Shown piece after piece: positions 17,787 through 26,532 of a stretch of 64,000 bases of DNA (position 1 is the first letter of the stretch; the number at the start of each line of letters is the position of its first letter). The position numbers and the translations under genes were made by a program. Under the pieces are notes generated by a model, which was not told the origin of the DNA, did not search any database, and was given only the letters and a program-made list of their open reading frames with translations. This stretch comes from Tateyamaria sp. Alg231-49 (GTDB lineage: Bacteria; Pseudomonadota; Alphaproteobacteria; Rhodobacterales; Rhodobacteraceae), in contig NZ_FRFA01000004.1 in the NCBI RefSeq assembly GCF_900143535.1, positions 62,001 to 126,000 of the forward strand, in the 5' to 3' direction.

Positions 17787-20267
17787 TCAGTCGAGCGAAC
17801 GAGAGATTTCTTCGCGCTCAAATATTTCGATGACATCCTTAGGCCGAATATCCTCGTAATTCTCAAACGCCATCCCGCATTCCTGACCAGACTGCACCTC
17901 GGCAACCTCATCTTTGAAGCGTTTCAGGGTTTTCAGAGTGCCTTCGTGGATCACGACGTTGTCACGCAGCAAACGCACACCAGCGCTACGACGCGCCACA
18001 CCTTCAGTGACCAGACAACCAGCGACTTTGCCGACGTTGGATACTTTGAACACTTCTTTGATCTCGGCATAACCGATAAAGGTCTCGCGGATTTCGTTGC
18101 TGAGCAGACCAGAGGCGGCCGCTTTCACGTCGTCCACAAGGTCGTAGATCACCGAATAATACCGGATCTCGACACCTTTTTGGTTGGCCGTGTTCCGCGC
18201 AGAGGCGTTGGCCCGCACGTTAAAGCCCATGATCGGTGCACCAGACGCTTCGGCCAGACCCACATCCGTTTCGGTGATGGCGCCGACGCCCGAATGCAGC
18301 ACGCGCACGCGCACTTCATCGTTGCCGATCTTCTCCATCGCCTGAACGATCGCTTCGGCAGACCCTTGCACGTCGGCTTTGACCAGAATGGGCAATTCGC
18401 TGACATCCTCATCGGCCTTGGCATTCGCCATAAGCTGCTCAAGTGTCGTGGCCGCACCGGCAGCCGCACGTTTGTCCTTGGCGGCGTTGGCACGATATTC
18501 CGCAATCTCGCGGGCCTGTGCCTCGGTCTCTGTCACGTTCAAAACGTCGCCCGCTTCGGGTGTGCCGTTGAGGCCAAGAACCTCGACCGGCACCGATGGG
18601 CCCGCTTCTTTGACGCGCTCACCCTGGTCGTTGATCAGCGCACGGACCTTACCGTACTGCTCACCCACAACAAAGATGTCGCCCTGACGCAGCGTACCGT
18701 TCTGGATCAGAACAGTCGCAACAGGGCCGCGGCCCACGTCCAACTGCGCTTCGATCACGGCACCTTGGGCCGCACGATCCGGGTTCGCCTTCAATTCCAA
18801 GAGTTCGGACTGCAGAGCAATCGCCTCAAGCAACTCGTCCAGACCTTGCCCCGTGATGGCCGAGACTTCGACGTCCTGCACTTCGCCTGACATCTTTTCA
18901 ACGATCACTTCGTGCTGCAACAGATCGGTACGCACCTTGTCCGGGTTGGCGGCAGGTTTGTCGATCTTGTTGATCGCGACGATCATCGGCACTTCGGCAG
19001 CCTTGGCATGCGCAATCGCTTCGATCGTCTGCGGCATCACCGCGTCGTCGGCAGCAACAACCAGAACCACGATGTCCGTGACCTGTGCACCCCGCGAGCG
19101 CATCGACGTAAACGCTGCGTGGCCGGGTGTATCAAGGAAGCTGAGCATCGTGCCGCCATCGGTCTTTACCTGATAGGCACCAATGTGCTGCGTGATGCCG
19201 CCTGCTTCGCCTGCGACGACTTTGGCGTCCCGGATGGCGTCCAGAAGGGACGTTTTACCGTGGTCAACGTGGCCCATGATGGTGATGACCGGTGGACGCG
19301 GAATAAGGTCAGCCTCATCATCGACAATCTCTTTGATCACGTCTTCGACGTCGGCATCAGACACACGTTGTACGGTGTGGCCAAACTCTTCGATTATCAA
19401 CTCAGCGGTATCAGCATCAATGGTCTCGTTCTGTGTGACCATCATGCCCATTTGCATAAGGGATTTCACAACATCACCGACCCGTTCCGTCATGCGGTTC
19501 GCAAGTTCGGAAACCACAATAGCTTCTGGCAGAGCAACGGTGCGCATGACCTTTTCACGCTCAACCGTACCGCCCATCGCCTTTTGACGAGCGCGCTCTT
19601 GTTTGCGTTTCATCGCAGCCATCGACCGGTGACGGCCTGCGCCGCCACCCGTGGCTTCTGACAGCGTCAGTTTGCCGGAACGGCGATTATCTTCGCCACG
19701 CCCTTTTGGACGTTGTTGCTGGTCACGTTCGTTTTTGCGCGGAGTCGCCGCAGGCGGTGGCCCGCCACGATTTGGCGCAGCCCGCGCGGGTTGCTGAGTA
19801 TCCACAGGTGCGGGGTTGGCCGCAGCCTGAGCCGCCGCTTCAGCTTCGCGCCTTTTGTTTTCTTCTTCCTCGGCTTTCGCCTTGAGGCTTTCCTCACGCT
19901 CTTTTTCTTCGCGTTCCTTGGCCTCAATCTCGGCACGGCGGCGCTCACGCTCTTTTTCGCGGGCCTTTTCAGCAGCCTCACGTTCCGCAGCCTCATCGGC
20001 CTCGCGCGACTTGGCCGCCTGCAGCGCTTTCATGCGGCGCTCCATCTCGGCATCAGTTATGCCAGCGGGGCGACGGCTTGGGTCACCTCCGGCCGCAGCA
20101 GATCCGCCAGCAGGCTTGGTCGCACCCGGCTTGGGTACGACGACCCGCTTGCGCTTGGTCTCGACGACAACATTCTTGGTCCGTCCATGGCTGAAACTCT
20201 GTTTCACATTGCCCGGACGCGCGCCGCTGCGCAGACCCAAAGTCTTTTTCCCGTCTGTATCGCTCAA
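17787..20267 (-). CDS. infB: Translation initiation factor IF-2
   Basis: An 826-residue GTPase that places initiator tRNA on the ribosome. The start is taken as TTG at 20267 ([19 protein letters not shown]), which fits the usual N-terminus of the family and has GGGAAGGA 11-12 bases upstream. The longer frame to 20318 would overlap ylxR by 44 bases. After an IF2_N-like segment comes a long charged Ala/Glu/Arg stretch ([20 protein letters not shown]), then a second IF2 N-domain ([18 protein letters not shown]). The G domain follows ([36 protein letters not shown]), with domains II-IV completing the C-terminus. Last gene of the operon, ended by the terminator at 17735-17764. Confidence 0.98.
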   Translation of the reverse strand: MSDTDGKKTLGLRSGARPGNVKQSFSHGRTKNVVVETKRKRVVVPKPGATKPAGGSAAAGGDPSRRPAGITDAEMERRMKALQAAKSREADEAAEREAAEKAREKERERRRAEIEAKEREEKEREESLKAKAEEEENKRREAEAAAQAAANPAPVDTQQPARAAPNRGGPPPAATPRKNERDQQQRPKGRGEDNRRSGKLTLSEATGGGAGRHRSMAAMKRKQERARQKAMGGTVEREKVMRTVALPEAIVVSELANRMTERVGDVVKSLMQMGMMVTQNETIDADTAELIIEEFGHTVQRVSDADVEDVIKEIVDDEADLIPRPPVITIMGHVDHGKTSLLDAIRDAKVVAGEAGGITQHIGAYQVKTDGGTMLSFLDTPGHAAFTSMRSRGAQVTDIVVLVVAADDAVMPQTIEAIAHAKAAEVPMIVAINKIDKPAANPDKVRTDLLQHEVIVEKMSGEVQDVEVSAITGQGLDELLEAIALQSELLELKANPDRAAQGAVIEAQLDVGRGPVATVLIQNGTLRQGDIFVVGEQYGKVRALINDQGERVKEAGPSVPVEVLGLNGTPEAGDVLNVTETEAQAREIAEYRANAAKDKRAAAGAATTLEQLMANAKADEDVSELPILVKADVQGSAEAIVQAMEKIGNDEVRVRVLHSGVGAITETDVGLAEASGAPIMGFNVRANASARNTANQKGVEIRYYSVIYDLVDDVKAAASGLLSNEIRETFIGYAEIKEVFKVSNVGKVAGCLVTEGVARRSAGVRLLRDNVVIHEGTLKTLKRFKDEVAEVQSGQECGMAFENYEDIRPKDVIEIFEREEISRSLD

Positions 20268-20274
20268 AGCTCGT

Positions 20275-20895
20275 CTATCCTTCCCGGCGACCGTTGCCGC
20301 CGTCATTTTCGCGCACACCGCGTAAACGGTTGGCTTCCTCTACAACACGTTGCGTGAGTCCACCAGAGGCGAGCGCGCCGTGTATCACAGTTTGGCGGCC
20401 AAAGGCCAAACCCAACTCATCTGCTGTTAGCCAGCCGATGTAACTGCCGTAATGCGGTGTGCTGAGTTTGGACTTGCCACGTCCAGACCCATCAACCGCT
20501 TGTATCAACACCTGAGCCTCTTCATTTTGAAGCCAGGTTTTGACTTTTTCGTATCCAGCCACCGCTCTACCCGACTTTCGGGACAGCGCGATCAAGTCGA
20601 CAACGCGCCGCGCCAGTTGGCGTTCGACCTCAGCCACCAGACCATCTGACACCTGCACGGGCATCTTAGCCCCCCGAGCAAACAGCTTTTTGGCCACTGC
20701 CTTGTCGAGCGCGTCGCGATCAGCCGCAACATAAATACCACGGCCCGGCAGCTTTCCAGCGATATCCGGCACAATCTGCGCATCCGGCCCAACAACAAAG
20801 CGGATCAACCCATGTTTAGGTTGTACCTCGCCCGTTGCGATGCACTTACGCTCTGCACCGTCACTGCGGTCTTTTGAGGCGCCACCGCGTCCCAT
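20275..20895 (-). CDS. YlxR-type RNA-binding protein fused to an L7Ae-like domain
   Basis: A 206-residue basic protein between nusA and infB. The N-terminal YlxR (DUF448) fold shows [20 protein letters not shown] and [17 protein letters not shown]. The C-terminal half ([20 protein letters not shown], then a Rossmann-like beta-alpha region) resembles L7Ae/L30e RNA-binding proteins, a fusion common in alphaproteobacteria. It probably binds structured RNA and works with NusA or the ribosome; the exact role is not established. 22 bp after nusA and 7 bp before the proposed infB start. Confidence 0.9.
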   Translation of the reverse strand: MGRGGASKDRSDGAERKCIATGEVQPKHGLIRFVVGPDAQIVPDIAGKLPGRGIYVAADRDALDKAVAKKLFARGAKMPVQVSDGLVAEVERQLARRVVDLIALSRKSGRAVAGYEKVKTWLQNEEAQVLIQAVDGSGRGKSKLSTPHYGSYIGWLTADELGLAFGRQTVIHGALASGGLTQRVVEEANRLRGVRENDGGNGRREG

Positions 20896-20917
20896 GAGGT
20901 TGCCCCGAGGCCTGAGA

Positions 20918-22537
20918 TCAGGCCTCGGTCTCCTCGGTCAGATCAGCGTCTTCTTGTTCTTCTTCGTCAGCTTCCAATTCGGTCGGATCGACCCAGCCCA
21001 GCATAATGCGCGCTGTCATGACCAGATGCTGCGCTTCTTCCAGTGACACCTCAAAGGGCTCAAGAACGCCATCATCTTTATGACGTTCACCATCAACTGT
21101 CGTCCAGCCACCGGCCAGTTCCCAGTCCGCGCAGGTTGCAAAGTCTTCGAGAGTTTTCACGTCGTCTTTGGCCAACGCCTCAATCATTTGGGGTGTGAGC
21201 CCGTCAAAATCAATAAGGCTGTCTTCGGCACCCAAGGCGCGTGCGCTTTCCAACGCCGCTTTGGCCGCGGCCTCAAGCACGTCACGGGCACGGGCCTGCA
21301 ATTCAGCAGCGGTGCCTTCGTCCACTCCGTCGATGACCAGCAGCTCGTCTACCTCAACATAGGCAACCTCTTCGAGGTTGGTGAAGCCTTCGGACACCAG
21401 CAACTGGGCAAAGAATTCATCGAGGTCCAGATTGTCCATGAACAGCTTGGTGCGCTGCTCAAACTCGGCCTGACGACGAGCCGATTCGTCGGCCTCGGTC
21501 ATGATGTCGATGTCCAGACCGGTCAGCTGGCTGGCCAGACGCACGTTCTGACCGCGGCGACCAATGGCGAGGGACAGTTGTTCTTCGGGCACGACCACTT
21601 CGATCTTGCCCGCCTCTTCGTCCAGAACCACTTTGCTCACTTCAGCAGGCTGCAACGCGTTCACAAGGAAAGTCGGCTGATCCTCATTCCATGGAATGAT
21701 GTCGATCTTTTCGCCCTGCAACTCGTTCACAACGGCCTGCACGCGCGAACCACGCATACCAACACATGCCCCAACAGGGTCGATGGAGCCGTCATAAGAA
21801 ATAACAGCAATCTTGGCGCGCGATCCGGGGTCACGGGCAACGGCTTTGATCTCGATGATGCCGTCATAGATTTCTGGCACTTCCATCTTGAACAACTCGG
21901 CCATGAACTCGGGCGCGGTGCGGCTCAGGAAAATCTGGGGTCCACGCTGCTCGCGGCGCACATCTTTGATGTAGCAGCGGATGCGATCGTTCGGGCGATA
22001 GGATTCGCGGCCAATCTTTTCGTTGCGGCGCAGGATCGCTTCGCCTGCGCCCACATCGACGATGACGTTGCCGTACTCTTCGCGCTTGACCAAAGCGTTG
22101 ATGATGGTGCCTGCGCGGTCTTTGAACTCTTCGAACTGGCGATCCCGTTCAGCTTCGCGCACTTTTTGCAGGATGACCTGCTTGGCAGACTGTGCCGCAA
22201 TCCGGCCCATCTCGACAGGAGGAACCTCTTCGATCAGCTGCTGACCAACCTCGGGGTCTTCCATATATTGCTTGGCCTGCTCAACTGTGAATTCGGCCTG
22301 ATAGTTTTCCAGCAATTCGTCTTCGACCACTGTGCGCACACGAGTAAAGGTGGCGCGGCCTGTCTTGCGGTCAATGCTGACACGGATGTCCATTTCCGCG
22401 CCGTAACGCGACTTCGCCGCACGGGCGAGCGATTCTTCCATCGCCTCGATGACCAGCACAGGGTCGATCATCTTTTCGCGGGCAACCGCCTCGGCGGTTT
22501 GCAACAGCTCAAGCTGGTTTGCAGATGTAATGGCCAT
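20918..22537 (-). CDS. nusA: Transcription termination/antitermination factor NusA
   Basis: A 539-residue protein that binds RNA polymerase and nascent RNA, affecting pausing, termination and rRNA antitermination. Order of parts: N-terminal RNAP-binding domain, S1 domain (RESYRPNDRIRCYIKDVRRE), two KH domains (VGACVGMRGSRVQAVVNEL and LSLAIGRRGQNVRLASQL), and a C-terminal helix-hairpin-helix region and acidic repeats (LDEFFAQLLVSEGFTNLEEV; DDVKTLEDFATCADWELAGG), ending in an acidic tail. The start overlaps the rimP stop by one base (TGATG). Confidence 0.98.
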   Translation of the reverse strand: MAITSANQLELLQTAEAVAREKMIDPVLVIEAMEESLARAAKSRYGAEMDIRVSIDRKTGRATFTRVRTVVEDELLENYQAEFTVEQAKQYMEDPEVGQQLIEEVPPVEMGRIAAQSAKQVILQKVREAERDRQFEEFKDRAGTIINALVKREEYGNVIVDVGAGEAILRRNEKIGRESYRPNDRIRCYIKDVRREQRGPQIFLSRTAPEFMAELFKMEVPEIYDGIIEIKAVARDPGSRAKIAVISYDGSIDPVGACVGMRGSRVQAVVNELQGEKIDIIPWNEDQPTFLVNALQPAEVSKVVLDEEAGKIEVVVPEEQLSLAIGRRGQNVRLASQLTGLDIDIMTEADESARRQAEFEQRTKLFMDNLDLDEFFAQLLVSEGFTNLEEVAYVEVDELLVIDGVDEGTAAELQARARDVLEAAAKAALESARALGAEDSLIDFDGLTPQMIEALAKDDVKTLEDFATCADWELAGGWTTVDGERHKDDGVLEPFEVSLEEAQHLVMTARIMLGWVDPTELEADEEEQEDADLTEETEA

Positions 22538-23124
22538 CAGGTGTTCTCCTCAGACTCTTCGGTCGTTTCGTCTTCTGATATTTCGTCAAATTCAGTTTCT
22601 TTGATCACACCGGCGGCTTTGCGCTGGCGCAACATTTCTTTGATCAGCTCGTCCGTCAGAACCAGCTTGGCATCGCTCAACCAATCAAACTTCAGACCAA
22701 TCGTGCCTTCGGCCACGTTGATCAGCACTTCGTCGTCCTCAACGCCTGCCAATATGCCCTTAAAGCGGCGGCGTCCGTCGATCAGCTCATCTGTTTCCAG
22801 CTTGGCATCGTAGCCTTCGAACATGTCGAAGTCCTTGAGGCGCGTCAGCGGGCGGTCAATGCCCGGGCTGCTCACTTCGAGCGTGTAGGCGTCCAAAATC
22901 GGGTCTTCGACATCCAGCGTTGCACTGACAGCCGTCGAGATAGCACTGCAATCATCGACTTCAATTCCGCCTTCAGGCTTGTCAGCCATGATCTGGAGCG
23001 TGGTTTCTTTGCCGCTCATCAGACGAACGCGCACCAGTTCATAGCCCAGATCCTCGATCACCGGGGTGATGATCTCGGCCAGGCGACGGTCGATGGCAGC
23101 TTTGGCGATCAGGTCGTTGTTCAT
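22537..23124 (-). CDS. rimP: Ribosome maturation factor RimP
   Basis: A 195-residue protein needed for 30S subunit assembly. The start is taken at ATG 23124 ([20 protein letters not shown]) with GAAAGA before it. The in-frame extension upstream would translate straight through a terminator hairpin and is unlikely. [38 protein letters not shown] and the C-terminal SH3-like part ([16 protein letters not shown]) are typical. A 40-residue acidic tail ends it. First gene of rimP-nusA-ylxR-infB, with its own leader (see 23145-23246). Confidence 0.95.
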   Translation of the reverse strand: MNNDLIAKAAIDRRLAEIITPVIEDLGYELVRVRLMSGKETTLQIMADKPEGGIEVDDCSAISTAVSATLDVEDPILDAYTLEVSSPGIDRPLTRLKDFDMFEGYDAKLETDELIDGRRRFKGILAGVEDDEVLINVAEGTIGLKFDWLSDAKLVLTDELIKEMLRQRKAAGVIKETEFDEISEDETTEESEENT

Positions 23125-23144
23125 GGTTCTTTCAGGCACAAAAA

Positions 23145-23163
23145 AACGGGCGCGCGGCCCGTT
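23145..23163 (-). terminator. Intrinsic terminator in the rimP leader (attenuator-like)
   Basis: On the minus strand, AACGGGC pairs with GCCCGTT around loop CGCGC, followed by seven Ts, ending about 15 bases before the rimP ATG. A segment of the upstream leader (23199-23205, GGCGCGC on the minus strand) is complementary to GCGCGCC within the terminator (23149-23155), so an alternative antiterminator pairing is possible. It may also stop readthrough from the pip operon. Confidence 0.75.
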
Positions 23164-23217
23164 GATGGTTCTCGGTGGAGCGTCGGGTTTGGACCCCAGC
23201 GCGCCGCTGTTGAAGGG

Positions 23218-23246
23218 CATATACGCACGTCGGGATGAGTCTGCAA
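23218..23246 (-). promoter_or_regulatory. Possible sigma-70 promoter of the rimP operon
   Basis: On the minus strand, TTGCAG (23246-23241), a 17-base spacer and TATATG (23223-23218) give a plausible housekeeping promoter. Transcription would begin about 55 bases before the leader terminator. Boxes match the consensus at 3-4 of 6 positions each, so this is tentative. Confidence 0.35.
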
Positions 23247-23259
23247 GGCCCCTCAGGCC

Positions 23260-23282
23260 ATCCACCACCGCTCAGCCATGCG
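23260..23282. repeat. Left 23-bp direct repeat (likely att-type half)
   Basis: Begins atccaccaccgctcagccat and is identical over all 23 bases to 23996-24018; flanking bases on both sides differ. On the minus strand it continues into GGCC TGA, the presumed original 3' end of the binding-protein gene, ahead of the rimP promoter. Confidence 0.85.
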
Positions 23283-23339
23283 TGAGTTTTTGATCAACTA
23301 TAGGTTGTCGAAGCCATAGTTTCGGTTATTCAATTACTT

Positions 23340-23750
23340 ATGGAATTTACTTTGGATGAACTCATCGATTTGCTGGCAGGTCGCAGGGGTGACCTTCAGG
23401 TCGGAGTCATTCCGCTTGAAGTTAGGCAACACTTTGGTTGTTCTCGCGAAGAGGTGTTCCTATCCTCAGAGTCTGCGAGACATATCATTGATGAACATGG
23501 AGACCATATAGGCAAGAATGAGCTTTTGCGGATTCCAGAAATTTTGACGAAAGGGATGTGGGTAGCAGACCGAAAGCTCGCATGTTCTGTTTCTTTTCAG
23601 ACAGAGACTCCGGCCATTCGTTTACTTGCAGCCATAAAAATAACGCGCAATCACTCACGAATGTACGTTTCTACTTTGCATCGAGCAAAGAAAAGACAAA
23701 CCAAGTCAAAGCTAAAACGCGGCCAATTGCTTAGGCCGCACTGGACCTGA
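23340..23750 (+). CDS. BECR/PBECR-like nuclease domain protein (cassette cargo)
   Basis: A 136-residue protein, the only clear gene of the cassette. A short helix-rich start (DELIDLLAGRRGDLQVGVIP) is followed by a domain with the layout VFLSSESARHIIDEHGD, LLRIPEILTKGMWVADRK, LLAAIKITRNHSRMYVSTLH and a basic end RAKKRQTKSKLKRG. This order (Ser-strand, Arg/His helix with a downstream His, Pro-Glu-Ile-Leu segment, Lys strand, S/T-strand with His-Arg) resembles the phage Barnase-EndoU-ColicinE5/D-RelE-like (PBECR) domains found at the ends of phage MuF and related proteins; H48, H53, K100, T112, H114 and R115 are candidate active-site residues. I infer an RNase or similar toxin-like activity. There is no clear ribosome site before the ATG and no obvious antitoxin. 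Family call by eye only. Confidence 0.55.
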   Translation: MEFTLDELIDLLAGRRGDLQVGVIPLEVRQHFGCSREEVFLSSESARHIIDEHGDHIGKNELLRIPEILTKGMWVADRKLACSVSFQTETPAIRLLAAIKITRNHSRMYVSTLHRAKKRQTKSKLKRGQLLRPHWT

Positions 23751-23769
23751 ATGAGTTGGTTGCCATGCG

Positions 23770-23817
23770 GTGGGGCCTGCCTGGAACCCCACAATGCGCT
23801 CCCATTTTCCCAAATGG
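23770..23817 (+). terminator. Two hairpins after the cassette gene
   Basis: GTGGGG (23770-23775) pairs with CCCCAC (23787-23792), then CCATTT (23802-23807) pairs with AAATGG (23812-23817). Neither has a T-run, so termination is uncertain. A 46-codon frame beginning right after the upstream stop (23751-23891) runs through both and is not convincing as a gene. The remaining 180 bp to the right repeat hold nothing I recognise. Confidence 0.35.
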
Positions 23818-23988
23818 TGCTACGGCCGGCAGATTTTCACCGTGTCGCGCATGGCATATGCTTGGTCAGCGGGATACTTCAAAGCACATGAGAAAAGTAT
23901 TCCGATCGCGTAGATTAATCAACCGAAAAATTGGATTCCTTGTTTTGAATCAAATACTTACTTAAGTCATTGAAAAGAATCCGAAATC

Positions 23989-24765
23989 TCAACTTATCCA
24001 CCACCGCTCAGCCATGCGCAGATTGTCGAGTGGCCAGGATTTGCCGACAGACAACGGCACGGCGACAGACGTGGCTGCGATGTGTGTCGGCGACCGACCC
24101 CCGGGCAGGATCTGGAAATCACGCGGGTCGGACAAGGGGTCAAGCGCCGCGATATCTGCGACATCGACCATCCCGTCGCGCAGCGCCTCGGAACGGACGG
24201 CATCTACGCTGAATTGCACAAACTCGACACTGTCAAACCAACCAGACTGCTTTTTCCAGTGGTTCGCCACACGCGCACCGATGAAATGGCGGCCCGGCTC
24301 CAGTTTTTGCACCGCATACAAGCCAGTGCCTGCACCAGTTTCAGATCTGATCTCGTATCCGGGATGCGCAAGAAGATAGGGCAGGTTTGGATTGGGCGTA
24401 TCGAGCACGATATCTGCGGTGACCGGATCAATAACCTCGACAGTCATGGGCAGTGACCGCAGATGTTCAGCGCTAAATACTTCACCGTCGTGAAACGCGA
24501 CATCGTCGCGCAACGTGAATCGCCAGCGCATCGCTTGTGCGTCTGATGACCAACCAGTCGCAAGATCACCGCGCAAAGTTCCGTCAGCGGCCACTTCAGT
24601 CAGGTTGTCGAACACGGTGGCTGCAACTGCCTGATCAAAAAGCAGCATGGACAATGCCGCCCGCAACCGCCCACCGCGCTGCGGTTGCGCGGACACACCC
24701 GTTGCCGCCAGCAACGCGGCTGCGGCGCCAGAGGTAAAGAGTGCGCGGCGGTCAATTCGGGTCAT
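23989..24765 (-). CDS. Short peptide-type ABC solute-binding protein, 3' end rebuilt by the cassette
   Basis: A 258-residue exported protein with a twin-arginine style signal (RIDRRALFTSGAAAALLAAT). It resembles family 5 (oligopeptide/dipeptide) binding proteins: VFDNLTEVAADGTLRGDLAT, then WSSDAQAMRWRFTLRDDVAF and HDGEVFSAEHL, IDPVTADIVLDTPNPNLPYL, and GTGLYAVQKLEPG. The family is usually about 500 residues, so this is a condensed form; the reading frame is clean, which argues for a stable short variant rather than fresh decay. No permease or ATPase genes are near. Its start overlaps the pip stop by four bases. The last two residues and the stop codon derive from the inserted cassette; the inferred original end is WWMA. 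Confidence 0.8.
   Translation of the reverse strand: MTRIDRRALFTSGAAAALLAATGVSAQPQRGGRLRAALSMLLFDQAVAATVFDNLTEVAADGTLRGDLATGWSSDAQAMRWRFTLRDDVAFHDGEVFSAEHLRSLPMTVEVIDPVTADIVLDTPNPNLPYLLAHPGYEIRSETGAGTGLYAVQKLEPGRHFIGARVANHWKKQSGWFDSVEFVQFSVDAVRSEALRDGMVDVADIAALDPLSDPRDFQILPGGRSPTHIAATSVAVPLSVGKSWPLDNLRMAERWWIS
23996..24018. repeat. Right 23-bp direct repeat (likely att-type half)
   Basis: Identical to 23260-23282 and lying inside the 3' end of the solute-binding-protein gene. A DnaA-box-like TTATCCACC overlaps its left edge but looks incidental. Confidence 0.85.
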
Positions 24766-25733
24766 TTCCCTGCAATCCTGTCCATGGTGCGCACCAGTTC
24801 AGCCGAAATTCCCGGCTCAGACAAGGCATGCCCGGCATTTCGGATCATCTTGAGATCTGCATTGGGCCACGCTTTGGCCAGCGCATAGGCGCTTTCGGGC
24901 GGGCAGATCATGTCATAGCGGCCCTGCACGATTGTACCCGGAATATGTTTGATCCGGCCCGCATGGGCGAGAATTTGGCCATCAAACTCCAAAAAGCCCG
25001 CATTGGTGAAATAGTGATTCTCAAGTCGCGCAAAGGCGCGGGCATAGTCCCCCGGGGCCTCTCCACCGGACCCGGTCGAATGGATCGAAGCAAGCGCATT
25101 TTCCCAAGACGACCACGCACGGGCAAACCGCGTCTCTATCGCCATGTCGCCTGAAAAGAGGCGGCGGTGATAGGCGGCAATCAAATCGCCACGCTCATCT
25201 TCGGGCACAAGCGTCTCAAAGCGGCTCCAAACTTCGGGCCAGAACCGGCCAGCACCACCGCCATAGAACCAATCCAGCTCGCGCTGAGTCATGAGGAACA
25301 CGCCGCGCAGGACAATGTTACGCACGCGCGCCGGATGGGATTGGGCATAGATCAGCGCCAAGGTCGCACCCCAACTGCCGCCAAAAACGATCCACGCATC
25401 AATATCCAACGTCCGTCGGATCATCTCGATATCATCGACCAAGTGCCAAGTCGTGTTGTTGGTCACGGACGCGTGCGGGCGCGAACGTCCACATCCGCGC
25501 TGATCAAACAGAATCACACGGTAGCGTTCAGGGTCAAAATAACGGCGCATCGTCGGGCTGCACCCACCGCCGGGGCCACCATGCAGCACCACAACCGGGA
25601 TGCCAGACGGGTTGCCGCATTGCTCAACATAGATGCGATGCCCCTGTCCAACGTCCAACATCTGTTGGTCGTAGGGGTCGATCGGCGGGTACAGATATTG
25701 CACCGCGCGCTTTTGGTCACTGTGTTTGTCCAT
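24762..25733 (-). CDS. pip: Proline iminopeptidase
   Basis: A 323-residue alpha/beta hydrolase that releases N-terminal proline from peptides in the cytoplasm. [20 protein letters not shown] (oxyanion region), [13 protein letters not shown] and the nucleophile elbow [16 protein letters not shown] (Ser in GGSWG) are diagnostic. The catalytic Asp lies in [11 protein letters not shown] and the His in NAGHALSEP. Length fits family S33. The next gene, a short peptide-binding protein, overlaps by four bases, so the pair probably serves peptide scavenging. Divergent from ubiG. Confidence 0.95.
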   Translation of the reverse strand: MDKHSDQKRAVQYLYPPIDPYDQQMLDVGQGHRIYVEQCGNPSGIPVVVLHGGPGGGCSPTMRRYFDPERYRVILFDQRGCGRSRPHASVTNNTTWHLVDDIEMIRRTLDIDAWIVFGGSWGATLALIYAQSHPARVRNIVLRGVFLMTQRELDWFYGGGAGRFWPEVWSRFETLVPEDERGDLIAAYHRRLFSGDMAIETRFARAWSSWENALASIHSTGSGGEAPGDYARAFARLENHYFTNAGFLEFDGQILAHAGRIKHIPGTIVQGRYDMICPPESAYALAKAWPNADLKMIRNAGHALSEPGISAELVRTMDRIAGK

Positions 25734-25782
25734 TACTGACCTACATAGGGCGTTAGACGCACATGAGCATACGGAGACGAAA

Positions 25783-26532
25783 ATGCAAACGCATCAAACC
25801 ACCGTCGACCCATCCGAGATCGCTAAATTTGAGGCGATGGCGGCGGAATGGTGGGACCCAAACGGAAAATTCAAGCCACTACACATGCTGAATCCCTGTC
25901 GGCTGGACTACATCACAAGCCAAATTGCTGCTGAATTTGACCGCGATTTGACCAAAACATCGGCGTTTGAAGGTCTGCGCATTCTGGACATCGGCTGCGG
26001 CGGGGGGCTGTTGGCAGAACCCATGGCGCGGCTTGGGGCAGAAGTGGTTGGTGCCGATGCGGCAGAACGGAATATTCCCGTTGCAAAGGTACACGCCGAA
26101 CAATCCGGATTAACCATCGATTACCGCCACACCACAGCCGAGGATATGGCCGCGGCCGGTGAACAGTTCGACGTGGTGCTGAATATGGAAGTCGTTGAGC
26201 ATGTCGCAGACCCACTGGCCTACCTCACCGCCTGTCGTGAGTTGCTGAAACCCGGAGGGTTACATATCTGCTCGACCCTAAATCGCAATCCAAAGTCCTT
26301 TGTCATGGCGATCATCGGCGCGGAACATGTGATGCGCTGGTTGCCCAAAGGCACGCATGAATGGAACAAGTTCATCACTCCAGACGAACTGTTTGATCTG
26401 CTGCGCAATGCGGGCCTTGATCCGGTGGACCGTCAGGGATTCGTCTTCAATCCGCTGACTTGGGGTTGGAAACTGTCAGATCGAGACCTGAGCGTGAACT
26501 ACGTCACCGCAAGTTTGAAACCAAAGGCCTAG
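25783..26532 (+). CDS. ubiG: Ubiquinone biosynthesis O-methyltransferase UbiG
   Basis: A 249-residue SAM-dependent enzyme for both O-methylation steps of ubiquinone synthesis. The ATG at 25783 ([20 protein letters not shown]) is chosen because GGAGACG precedes it; an upstream in-frame extension overlaps pip. [20 protein letters not shown] and RLDYI form the substrate-side start. SAM motif I is [20 protein letters not shown], and [11 protein letters not shown] and [16 protein letters not shown] follow. Ends convergently with marR, sharing CTAG. Confidence 0.97.
   Translation: MQTHQTTVDPSEIAKFEAMAAEWWDPNGKFKPLHMLNPCRLDYITSQIAAEFDRDLTKTSAFEGLRILDIGCGGGLLAEPMARLGAEVVGADAAERNIPVAKVHAEQSGLTIDYRHTTAEDMAAAGEQFDVVLNMEVVEHVADPLAYLTACRELLKPGGLHICSTLNRNPKSFVMAIIGAEHVMRWLPKGTHEWNKFITPDELFDLLRNAGLDPVDRQGFVFNPLTWGWKLSDRDLSVNYVTASLKPKA

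Larger units (their letters stand above)
23260..24018. mobile_element. Small inserted cassette bounded by 23-bp direct repeats
   Basis: Two identical 23-bp copies lie at 23260-23282 and 23996-24018, 736 bp apart. Each encodes, on the minus strand, the last residues (RMAERWW) of the solute-binding-protein gene. In the right copy the gene ends WWIS-stop using inserted sequence. In the left copy the frame would end WWMA-stop (TGA at 23255-23253), apparently the original end. This is the pattern left by site-specific insertion at a gene 3' end that rebuilds the end. The interior looks more A/T-rich than its surroundings, holds one good gene (23340-23750) and two hairpins, and contains no recombinase. 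The inner borders carry a weak inverted match (TGAGTTTTTG versus TGAGATTTCG). Confidence 0.65.

Noticed and set aside
21080-22813. A 577-residue open frame on the plus strand opposite nusA and rimP
   Set aside because: Shadow of two certain genes; composition is typical of antisense frames.
22537-23268. Longer RimP start at 23268
   Set aside because: It would translate through the leader terminator, and the added 48 residues look like non-coding RNA sequence.
23751-23891. A 46-residue frame starting right after the cassette nuclease gene, considered as an immunity or antitoxin gene
   Set aside because: No ribosome site, it runs through two hairpins, and the product has no recognisable pattern; kept only as a remark.
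23994-24002. DnaA-box-like TTATCCACC at the edge of the right repeat
   Set aside because: Single near-match without a cluster; explained by the repeat and coding sequence.
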